Positions 36,137 through 43,644 of a stretch of DNA of 64,000 nt are shown piece by piece. This DNA is from Microvirga soli. Its GTDB lineage: Bacteria; Pseudomonadota; Alphaproteobacteria; Rhizobiales; Beijerinckiaceae. How positions within the stretch are numbered: position 1 is the first letter of the stretch; each line of letters opens with the position of its first letter. The notes beneath the pieces are model-generated. The model was not told the origin of the DNA. It saw nothing but the letters and a program-made list of their open reading frames with translations, and did not search any database. Location: assembly GCF_016734765.1 (NCBI RefSeq), contig NZ_JAERQE010000019.1:1-64000 (forward strand), written 5' to 3'. The translations under genes were made by a program, and so were the position numbers.

Positions 36137-37486
36137 ATGAGCGATTTTGATCTTGTCCTTCGCGGCAACGTAGTTCTGTCAGACCGGATCATCGAAGACG
36201 GCTATGTCGCCGTTTCGGGTGGAAAAGTGGCAGCCGTCGGCACAGGCACGCCGCCCTCGGCTCGCGAGTCTCAGGATTTCCGTGGTCAATGGATCATTCC
36301 CGGCGTTATCGACGGGCAGGTTCATTCCGGCAGCCAAGCCAACCACGAAGGCATTGGCATGTGCTCGCGCGCCGCGGCAGCAGGCGGTGTGACGGTCATG
36401 GTCGACATGCCCTACGACGAGCCGGAGCCGGTTACGAGCTCAACCCTGTTCAACGAAAAGGTCGCCACGGTCCAACGTGACGCCCACGTCGATGTGGCGC
36501 TCTATGCCACGATTACGGTTGAGAATGGCCTTGATGCGATCCCGGGTCTCGTTGATGCGGGCGCATGCGCGTTCAAGTTCTCGACATTCGAGGCTAATCC
36601 GACCCGTTTCCCGCGAATTGGCGACGACACGATCCACGAGGCCTTCAGGCGCCTTGCCCCGACGGGCCTGCTCTGCGGTGTCCATAACCAGGATCAGGAG
36701 ATGACGAGGCGCAACATCGCCCGGCTCGTCGAGGCCGGCGACACTGGGCCCGATGCCTTTGGCCGCGCGCACACGCCGCTGATCGAGAACCTCGCCACCG
36801 CCCGCATCTACGAGATCGGCGCGGAGACAGGCGCGCGCGCCCACGCAGTCCATGTTTCGACCTCGCGTGGCTTCGAAATCGCCAACATGTACAAGCGCGC
36901 CGGCTACAAGGCCTCTATCGAGAGCTGCGTGCAATATCTGATGCTGAACGAAGAGGAGCATGTCCGGCGCTTTGGCGCGAAGGTGAAGCATTACCCGCCG
37001 ATCCGCCCAAAGGCCGAAACGGAGCTCCTCTGGAGCCATATCGCTGCGGGACATTGCGACTTCGTCTCCTCCGACCACGTCTCATGGGGACTCGAGAAGA
37101 AGGGAGATCCGAACATCTTCAAGAACACCTCGGGCGGCCCGGGCATCGAAACCCTGCTGCCGGCCTTCTGGACGGGCTGTGAGGAACACGGCATCTCACC
37201 GACCATGGCGGTCAAGCAACTCTGCGAGGGACCGGCGAAGGCTTTCCTCCTGGCCGACAAGGGGCGCCTCGAAGCCGGAGCCGATGCGGATATCGTCGTG
37301 CTGGAGCCCGGCCGCTTCCCGTTCGATCCATCGAAGAGCCTCTCCGCCGTCAAGTGGAGCTCCTTCGAGGGCCGTGAGTTCACCGTCCGCGTAGCGGCGA
37401 CTTATGTGCGCGGCGCACTCGCCTGGGACGGATCGGCGATCCGCAACAACGCCGGGGACGGCCGCTTCCTCCGTCCGGCAGCGTGA
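36137..37486 (+). CDS. Hydantoinase/allantoinase-like amidohydrolase with altered metal site
   Basis: 449 residues of the dihydropyrimidinase-allantoinase superfamily. Most active-site residues are present: H63, bridging lysine K148 in CAFKFST, H184 in CGVHNQD, H240 in AVHVSTS and D314 in SSDHVSWG. However, the D-x-H-x-H motif reads DGQVH (59-63), so the first histidine is a glutamine. It may bind a single metal or act on an unusual ring. It is followed by the M20 hydrolase in a GTGA overlap, as expected for a ring-opening plus decarbamoylating pair. Confidence 0.9.
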   Translation: MSDFDLVLRGNVVLSDRIIEDGYVAVSGGKVAAVGTGTPPSARESQDFRGQWIIPGVIDGQVHSGSQANHEGIGMCSRAAAAGGVTVMVDMPYDEPEPVTSSTLFNEKVATVQRDAHVDVALYATITVENGLDAIPGLVDAGACAFKFSTFEANPTRFPRIGDDTIHEAFRRLAPTGLLCGVHNQDQEMTRRNIARLVEAGDTGPDAFGRAHTPLIENLATARIYEIGAETGARAHAVHVSTSRGFEIANMYKRAGYKASIESCVQYLMLNEEEHVRRFGAKVKHYPPIRPKAETELLWSHIAAGHCDFVSSDHVSWGLEKKGDPNIFKNTSGGPGIETLLPAFWTGCEEHGISPTMAVKQLCEGPAKAFLLADKGRLEAGADADIVVLEPGRFPFDPSKSLSAVKWSSFEGREFTVRVAATYVRGALAWDGSAIRNNAGDGRFLRPAA

Positions 37487-38730
37487 CGGCCGTGGCCATC
37501 GACGCCAATCGCCTCTGGGAACGCATCGAGGCCCTGTCGCGGATCACCGATCCCGACCGCCCGTGGACGCGCCGCTCCTTCTCGCCACTCTTCCTAAAGG
37601 GGCGGGAATGGCTCGTCAGCGAGTTCCGTGCTGGCGGGCTCGAGACGACGGTCGATGCCGCTGGAAACCTCGTCGGCCGGCTCGACGGATCCGATCCGCA
37701 CCTGAAGCCGATCGTCATCGGTTCCCACTCCGACACGGTGCCCTCGGGCGGCCGTTACGACGGCATCCTCGGTGTGCTCGCCGGTCTCGAAGTTGCACAG
37801 AGCCTCGTCGAACGTGGCGAGCGTCTGCGCCATCCGCTGGAGATCTACGATTTCCTGGCCGAGGAGCCGAGCGAGTTCGGTCTGTCTTGTATCGGCAGCA
37901 GGGCTTTGGCCGGGATGCTGTCTGCCAGCATGCTGGATCTCAGGCGGCCTGACGGCATGTCATTGAGAGAGGGCTTGGCCTATGTCGGCGGAGATCCCGA
38001 AAGCCTCGCTTCCGTCAAGCGTTCCCCCGACGGCACGGCCGCCTATGTGGAAGTGCATATCGAACAGGGGCGTGTGCTTGAGCAGGAGGGCACCGCCATC
38101 GGGATCGTCACGGATATCGTTGGCATTCACCGGGAGCGCATCACGGTCAAGGGGCGTGCCGATCATGCGGGCGCAACGCCGATGCCTCTGCGGGCAGATG
38201 CATTGGTCGGTGCCGCTCACATCGTAGGGACTGTATATGCCCGCGCGCTGGCGGACAGCAACAAGCCCCTCGTCGCTACCATCGGAAAGCTGGATGTTCT
38301 TCCGAACGCGGCCAACGCGGTGCCGGGCGAAGTCGAAATGGTTCTTGAAGTGCGGTGCGGCGACGAAGCCGCGACCCGCACCTTCGGCAAGACATTGATC
38401 GAGGAGGTTCGCCCTTCGCTGGAGGCACTGAGGCTTGAAGTTCAGGCAGAGCCTGTGAGCCATGCTTCGCCGACCCCCTGCGCTCCCGTCGTGCGGGATG
38501 CAATCAGGGCCGCTGCATCGTCTCTTGGATTGTCATCCCGGGACCTGCCGAGCGGCGCAGGGCACGACGGCGTCTTTGTCGCGCTGACCGGGCCGATTGG
38601 TATGATCTTCGTGCCTTGCCGCGACGGCCGCAGCCACGCGCCAGAGGAGTCGATCGAACCGCATCAGGCTGCCGACGGCGCCCGCGTCCTCTTCGAGACT
38701 GTGCGTCGGCTCGACGCAACCCTCGGGTGA
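37483..38730 (+). CDS. M20 amidohydrolase (N-carbamoyl-amino acid hydrolase / allantoate type)
   Basis: 415 residues with a GTG start overlapping the previous stop. The family belongs to the hydantoinase/carbamoylase M20 group: metal motifs GSHSDTVPSGGRYDG and FLAEEPSEFGLSC, the central dimerisation domain (RADHAGATPMPLRADAL) and the C-terminal SGAGHDGVFVA. The known reaction is hydrolysis of N-carbamoyl amino acids or allantoate, releasing CO2 and ammonia. It would act on the product of the neighbouring ring-opening enzyme. Confidence 0.92.
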   Translation: MTAVAIDANRLWERIEALSRITDPDRPWTRRSFSPLFLKGREWLVSEFRAGGLETTVDAAGNLVGRLDGSDPHLKPIVIGSHSDTVPSGGRYDGILGVLAGLEVAQSLVERGERLRHPLEIYDFLAEEPSEFGLSCIGSRALAGMLSASMLDLRRPDGMSLREGLAYVGGDPESLASVKRSPDGTAAYVEVHIEQGRVLEQEGTAIGIVTDIVGIHRERITVKGRADHAGATPMPLRADALVGAAHIVGTVYARALADSNKPLVATIGKLDVLPNAANAVPGEVEMVLEVRCGDEAATRTFGKTLIEEVRPSLEALRLEVQAEPVSHASPTPCAPVVRDAIRAAASSLGLSSRDLPSGAGHDGVFVALTGPIGMIFVPCRDGRSHAPEESIEPHQAADGARVLFETVRRLDATLG

Positions 38731-38734
38731 TGCC

Positions 38735-39406
38735 ATGGATTGGGCCACAAGCGACCTCACCGACCGTAACCTGTACAAGCTTCTGGTGAACACTGTCCTC
38801 CCGCGGCCAATCGCGCTCGTAACCACCGTCGACGGGAACGGAAACGTAAACGCCGCGCCGTTCAGCTTCTTCAATATTTTCAGCCATGCTCCGCCGCTCG
38901 TAGTCCTGGGCATCGAGGGTCGTGAGCCGGCAGAGGCGCCGCTGAAGGACACCATGCGCAACATTCGCACGACGGGGGGCTTCGTCGTCAATCTGGTGGA
39001 CCGCGCTCTCGTGGAGGCGATGACGATCTGCGCCATCGATCTGCCGTCCGAGATCGACGAGCTTGCCGCCGCCGGCTTGACCTCGGCCCCGAGCCGACAG
39101 GTCGCCGCGCCGCGGATCGCCGCGTCTCCAGTGCAGCTTGAGTGCCGCGAGACCGTGTCCCTGTCACTCGGCACGCGCCACCGTAATCTCGTCGTGGGCG
39201 AAATCGTCCATCTGCACATCCGCGATGGTCTCGTGGACAGCAATTTCCATGTCGATATCGACGCGCTGGATCTCGTCGGCCGCCTGCACGGAGCAGACTG
39301 GTATGTCACGACGCGGGACCGGTTTCAGGTTCCGCGGCAGAGCTACGACGCATGGCGCGCGCAACAACAGAGGGTGCGGGCTGACAACGATGAAGGTGAA
39401 CTATGA
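38735..39406 (+). CDS. Flavin reductase-like FMN-binding protein
   Basis: 223 residues of the FMN-binding split-barrel family (VLPRPIALVTTVDGNGNVNAAPFSFFNI, PPLVVLGIEGR, IRTTGGFVVNLVD, and the C-terminal VGEIVHLHI). Members supply reduced flavin or act as oxidoreductases. It starts 4 bp after the hydrolase gene and overlaps the racemase by 4 bp (ATGA). Confidence 0.88.
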   Translation: MDWATSDLTDRNLYKLLVNTVLPRPIALVTTVDGNGNVNAAPFSFFNIFSHAPPLVVLGIEGREPAEAPLKDTMRNIRTTGGFVVNLVDRALVEAMTICAIDLPSEIDELAAAGLTSAPSRQVAAPRIAASPVQLECRETVSLSLGTRHRNLVVGEIVHLHIRDGLVDSNFHVDIDALDLVGRLHGADWYVTTRDRFQVPRQSYDAWRAQQQRVRADNDEGEL

Positions 39407-40092
39407 GCGGAACGATCTACGTCATCAATCCCAATTCCAACGAAAGCGTAACGGCGGGCATCGACGCTGCTGTTGAGCCGCTCCGTTCCACCGATGGTCC
39501 CGCCATTGCCTGCGTGACCCTGCATGAAGGCCCTCCGGGTATTCAGTCCCAGCGCGATGTGGACGGCATCGTCGGACCGCTCCTGAAGCAAGCGGCATCG
39601 CTCGAGAGCGAGGCAGCGGCCTTCGTTGTAGCCTGCTTCTCCGATCCGGGCATGCATGCCCTGCGCGAGCAGAGTGCGCAACCTGTCCTGGGTATTGCGG
39701 AGTGCGGTGTCCTGACGGCCCTGACGCTCGGCCAGCGGTTCGGTGTCATTGCGATCCTGCCAACCTCGATCCCGCGTCATCTTCGCTATTTCGGCGCGAT
39801 GGGCGTGCTCGATCGGTTCGCCGCCGATCTCTCCATCGGCCTGGGCGTCTCTGAACTGTCGGACGAGCAACGCACGCTCGGACGCATGATCGATGTCGGC
39901 CGGACGCTCCGGGACACGCACGGAGCTGACGTTCTGGTCATGGGATGCGCCGGCATGGCCCGCTTCCGTGAGACGCTGGAGCGGGAGCTCGGGATCCCTG
40001 TTGTGGAGCCAACGCAGGCGGCCGTAACCATGGCGGTTGGCCGGGTGCGTCTGGGCTGGGGCGGCCGTTCATCCGTCGGGTCAGCCCGATGA
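39403..40092 (+). CDS. Asp/Glu/hydantoin racemase-family protein
   Basis: 229 residues. Two catalytic cysteines expected in this family are present: C78 in VACFSDPG and C182 in VMGCAGM, with a start typical of hydantoin racemases (YVINPNSNESVTAGI). Hydantoin racemase interconverts the enantiomers of 5-substituted hydantoins so that a stereospecific hydantoinase can consume both. With hydantoinase and carbamoylase it completes the classical three-enzyme set. Confidence 0.9.
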   Translation: MSGTIYVINPNSNESVTAGIDAAVEPLRSTDGPAIACVTLHEGPPGIQSQRDVDGIVGPLLKQAASLESEAAAFVVACFSDPGMHALREQSAQPVLGIAECGVLTALTLGQRFGVIAILPTSIPRHLRYFGAMGVLDRFAADLSIGLGVSELSDEQRTLGRMIDVGRTLRDTHGADVLVMGCAGMARFRETLERELGIPVVEPTQAAVTMAVGRVRLGWGGRSSVGSAR

Positions 40093-41513
40093 CCGGGCTC
40101 CTCAGCAGGCTTGCAGCCATCATCGGCGAGAGGAACGTTCTCACCGACGGTGCATCGATGACACCGTACGTCAATGATTGGCTCGGAAAATACCACGGCG
40201 CAGCCCAAGCGGTGGTCCGGCCCGGCTCTGCAGCGGAGGTGGCGGCCATTCTCGCCGTTTGCCGCGAGACGGGAACTCCGATCGTTCCGCAGGGTGGCAA
40301 CACGAGCATGTCGGGCGGCGCAACTCCTGATGCATCGGGGAGCGCAGTCGTCCTGTCGTTGACGCGAATGAACGGGATCCGCGAGATTGATCCCATTGGA
40401 AACACGATCACCGTCGATGCCGGCGTCGTGCTGTCTCACGTTCATTCGGCCGCAAAAGAGGTCGGTCGCCACTTCCCCTTGAGCCTCGGAGCCGAAGGAA
40501 GCTGCACGATCGGGGGTAATCTCGCGACGAATGCGGGCGGGGTTGCCGTGCTGCGATACGGCACGATGCGGGAACTGACCCTCGGCCTCGAAGTGGCCCT
40601 GCCGGACGGTCGCATATGGGATGGTCTCACAGCCCTGCGCAAGGACAACACCGGTTATGCCCTGCGCGATCTCTTCATCGGCTCCGAAGGCACGCTCGGA
40701 ATCATCACCGGCGCGGTTCTGAAGCTGTTCCCGGAACCCAAGGCTCGGGCGACTGCTCTCGTCGCAGTGCGGGATGCGGAAACGGCACTCTCGTTGCTGG
40801 CCGTCGTACGCGACAAATGCGGCGATCGCCTGACGGCCTTCGAATTCATGACCGATGCTTGCATAAACCTCGTGCTTCGCCACGTCGCGGATGCTCGCAT
40901 CCCCTTTGGGGCCATCCCTCCCGCACTAGTGCTGGTGGAGCTGTCGGACACGGATGATGACGCAGCCCTGAATGCCCGGCTTGAGGATGCGCTCGTCACA
41001 GCGTCCGAAGCAGAGCTTGCTCTCGACGCGACAATCGCCCAGGACATCGCCCAGGCGAGAGTCTTCTGGCGCCTGCGTGAGGGGATATCCGAGGCCTTGG
41101 TGCGCGAGGGAAAAGCCGCCAAGCACGACATCTCGGTTCCCGTCGCTCGCATGGCACAATTCATCGCGGCTGCGGACAGGGCCGTCGCGGCCATCTCTCC
41201 CGGCGTCCGGCATGTGGTGTTCGGCCATCTCGGCGACGGCAACCTGCATTATAACCTGTTGCGGGCCACCGACATGAGCGAGGCCGATTTCACCGTTTTA
41301 GCGCCGAGGCTCACTCGGGTCGTACATGACGAGGCCAAGGCCTGTCGGGGCTCCATCAGTGCCGAACACGGAATCGGACAGCTGCGCGTCGGCGACATGC
41401 CGCGCTACAAGGCTCCCATCGAACTGGAACTTATGGCGGCATTGAAGGGACTGTTCGATCCCGCCGAGCTCCTCAACCCGGGCAAACTTCTGCCTCTCTC
41501 AGAAAAACAGTAA
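40089..41513 (+). CDS. FAD-binding oxidoreductase, GlcD/D-2-hydroxyacid dehydrogenase type
   Basis: 474 residues. The PCMH-type FAD domain (VVRPGSAAEVAAILAVCRET, PIVPQGGNTSMSGG, GAEGSCTIGGNLATNAGG, FIGSEGTLGIITGAVLKLFP) is followed by a FAD-oxidase C-terminal domain with HVVFGHLGDGNLHYNL and ISAEHGIGQLRVGDM. Such enzymes oxidise D-2-hydroxy acids (glycolate, lactate, hydroxyglutarate). It overlaps the racemase by 4 bp. Confidence 0.9.
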   Translation: MTGLLSRLAAIIGERNVLTDGASMTPYVNDWLGKYHGAAQAVVRPGSAAEVAAILAVCRETGTPIVPQGGNTSMSGGATPDASGSAVVLSLTRMNGIREIDPIGNTITVDAGVVLSHVHSAAKEVGRHFPLSLGAEGSCTIGGNLATNAGGVAVLRYGTMRELTLGLEVALPDGRIWDGLTALRKDNTGYALRDLFIGSEGTLGIITGAVLKLFPEPKARATALVAVRDAETALSLLAVVRDKCGDRLTAFEFMTDACINLVLRHVADARIPFGAIPPALVLVELSDTDDDAALNARLEDALVTASEAELALDATIAQDIAQARVFWRLREGISEALVREGKAAKHDISVPVARMAQFIAAADRAVAAISPGVRHVVFGHLGDGNLHYNLLRATDMSEADFTVLAPRLTRVVHDEAKACRGSISAEHGIGQLRVGDMPRYKAPIELELMAALKGLFDPAELLNPGKLLPLSEKQ

Positions 41514-41526
41514 GGAACGAGATTTC

Positions 41527-42453
41527 ATGGCATTGCTCGATGAAAGCGCCAAGGGCGTTTACGTCATTGCTGTCACCCCCTTCGCCGATGACGGTGCTCT
41601 CGATTTGGAGAGCACCGATCGGATGGTCGACTTCTACCTCGGGAAGGGCGCGACCGGTCTGACCGTGCTGGGCATGATGGGCGAGGCCCCCAAGCTGACC
41701 GGCGCGGAGTCGAACACCTTTGTGAAGCGCGTCCTGGCCCGAGTTGGTGGCCGCGTTCCGGTGGTTGTGGGCGTGTCGGCTCCCGGCTTTGCACCCATGC
41801 GCGAGTTGTCCGAGAGCGTGATGGCCGAAGGCGCTGCCGGCGTCATGGTGGCGCCACCCGGCAGCCTCAGGACCGACGATCAGATTTACCATTATTATGA
41901 GGCAGTCGCCGAAACTCTCGGCAATACACCCTTCGTGCTCCAGGATTTTCCCTTGGTGACAAACGTGCAGATCTCGCCGGCGACGATCCTGCGCATCGTG
42001 AAGGCTCTGCCGACCTGCGTGATGCTGAAGCATGAGGATTGGCCAGGTCTTTCCAAGATTTCCGCTCTGCGCGCAGCGAGCGAGAACGGCGAGAGGCGCA
42101 TCTCGATCCTGGTCGGAAACGGCGGCATGTTCCTTCCGGAGGAGCTGGGACGTGGTGCCGACGGGGCTATGACGGGATTTGCCTATCCGGAAATGATGGT
42201 AGATGTCGGGAAAGCTTACGCGGCGGGCGACGTGGAGCGTGCTCATGACCTCTTCGACGCCTATCTGCCGCTTGCCCGCTACGAGCAGCAGCCGGGCCTT
42301 GGCCTGACGATCCGGAAATATACGCTGGCCAAGCGCGGAGCCATTGCTTCGGGAGCCCTGCGCAAGCCTGGCCCCAAGCTCTCCAGCTCCGATATTGCCG
42401 ATATCGAGCGTTTGATCGCTCGCCAGACACGTCGCCTTGCGGAGATTGGCTAA
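41527..42453 (+). CDS. DapA-family aldolase/lyase
   Basis: 308 residues, a TIM barrel of the dihydrodipicolinate synthase/N-acetylneuraminate lyase superfamily. The Schiff-base lysine is K168 in VMLKHEDWPG. The catalytic tyrosine usually found in LYNxP is missing: the segment reads FVLQDFP (136-142), with Q139 at that position. The family uses pyruvate-like or keto-acid substrates; here it probably cleaves or dehydrates a keto-acid intermediate. The gene begins 13 bp after the dehydrogenase gene. Confidence 0.9.
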   Translation: MALLDESAKGVYVIAVTPFADDGALDLESTDRMVDFYLGKGATGLTVLGMMGEAPKLTGAESNTFVKRVLARVGGRVPVVVGVSAPGFAPMRELSESVMAEGAAGVMVAPPGSLRTDDQIYHYYEAVAETLGNTPFVLQDFPLVTNVQISPATILRIVKALPTCVMLKHEDWPGLSKISALRAASENGERRISILVGNGGMFLPEELGRGADGAMTGFAYPEMMVDVGKAYAAGDVERAHDLFDAYLPLARYEQQPGLGLTIRKYTLAKRGAIASGALRKPGPKLSSSDIADIERLIARQTRRLAEIG

Positions 42454-43238
42454 TGGACCTCGGACTGAATGAAAAACGAGCGCTTGTGATCGGCGCAAGC
42501 CGCGGTCTCGGCGCAGCAATAGCAAAGACTCTTGCGGCGGAAGGAGCGACCGTCATAGCCGCAGCCCGCCGTGTGGAGGCGATCGATGGTTGGATCGCCG
42601 AACTCCCGGCGGACATCCGCGGTCGCGTGAGCGCCGCGCAGCTCGATCTCTCGGACGTCGCATCCGTCGATGCCCTATGCGACCGGCTGCTTGAGACGGG
42701 TGGGGTCGACATTCTCGTCGGGAACTCCGGTGGTCCGCCACCAGCGGAAGCGCGCGAGGCCAAGCGCGAGGACTGGCTCGTCCATTTCGAGGCTATGGCT
42801 GCGAACCTCTTTCACCTGACGCAGCGCCTGCTGCCGCCCATGGCTCAACGCGGCTGGGGACGGATCATCACCATTGCCTCCTCCGGCGTCGAACAGCCAA
42901 TCCCGCGCCTGGCGCTGTCCAACGGAATCAGGTCCGCAGTGATCGGGTGGTCGAAGACCCTTGCGTCCGAAGTGGCGGCACAGGGAATCACCGTCAACGT
43001 GGTGCTGCCGGGCCGCATTCACACCGAGCGCGTCGATCAACTCGACAAGGCTGCCGCCGACCGCAGCAACTCGTCCGTCGAGGCTGTGGCGAAGGCCTCA
43101 ATGGCAAGCATTCCGGTCGGCCGCTACGGCCGCTCGCAAGAATTCGCCGATGTGGTAGCTTTTCTTGCCAGTGAGCGCGCTTCTTACGTGACGGGCTCGA
43201 AAATCCGCATCGATGGCGGTGCCACGCGTTCGATCTGA
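42453..43238 (+). CDS. Short-chain dehydrogenase/reductase
   Basis: 261 residues, Rossmann fold with NAD(P) motif VIGASRGLGAAIA and the usual C-terminal SERASYVTGSKIRIDGG. The YxxxK catalytic pair is not present: after the catalytic serine (IASSGVEQ) the segment reads LALSNGIRSAVIGWSKTLA, so the tyrosine position is serine and the lysine position arginine. Some SDR subfamilies are like this. It overlaps the lyase stop as TAATG and ends the operon. Confidence 0.88.
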   Translation: MDLGLNEKRALVIGASRGLGAAIAKTLAAEGATVIAAARRVEAIDGWIAELPADIRGRVSAAQLDLSDVASVDALCDRLLETGGVDILVGNSGGPPPAEAREAKREDWLVHFEAMAANLFHLTQRLLPPMAQRGWGRIITIASSGVEQPIPRLALSNGIRSAVIGWSKTLASEVAAQGITVNVVLPGRIHTERVDQLDKAAADRSNSSVEAVAKASMASIPVGRYGRSQEFADVVAFLASERASYVTGSKIRIDGGATRSI

Positions 43239-43644
43239 TCGGCCGCTCCAGCCTCACGCCTCTTCGCCCTCGACCTCTCCCTGAATTGTGGAAGGCCCGG
43301 GCGAGGGGCACGCCTGTGTGCAGCCCTGACGAACAGCCAGACACAGCAATCGCCTTCGGCGGCCCACAGCAGATCCCTACAGTACCGTTCAACGGCTCGA
43401 CATGAGTACACAATGGTGGTACACACGAGCAGATCGGGTCGGACATAAGTTATTGATTTTGCTAGGGTTAAGCCACTTGTGGTACAATCCTCTCCAGGCA
43501 GCCAGATTCGCTCGTAACCCATCGGAAAGAACGGGTTAGGGGGATGTCACTAGCACTGAGCTGCCAGGTGGTACACAGAGGTAGCACTAGGCCCAGCGAG
43601 GCACGGCGAGTGCAAACCGCGCTCTCGCGTATAATCGTTTCCGT
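43239..43644. other. Intergenic region with three GTGGTACA direct repeats
   Basis: This 400-bp gap between two converging operons contains no gene. The octamer GTGGTACA occurs three times in the same orientation, at 43416, 43479 and 43568, twice extended to GTGGTACACA. It may be a protein-binding array or chance. No terminator hairpin was recognised for either flanking operon. Confidence 0.4.

Noticed and set aside
35254..36192. Minus-strand frame of 312 codons
   Set aside because: Antisense of the DUF917 gene, no motif.
39786..40883. Minus-strand frame of 365 codons
   Set aside because: It lies opposite the racemase and FAD-dehydrogenase genes, which have clear family motifs; codon bias of GC-rich DNA produces such shadows.
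41473..42525. Minus-strand frame of 350 codons
   Set aside because: Antisense of the DapA-like gene with no recognisable motif.
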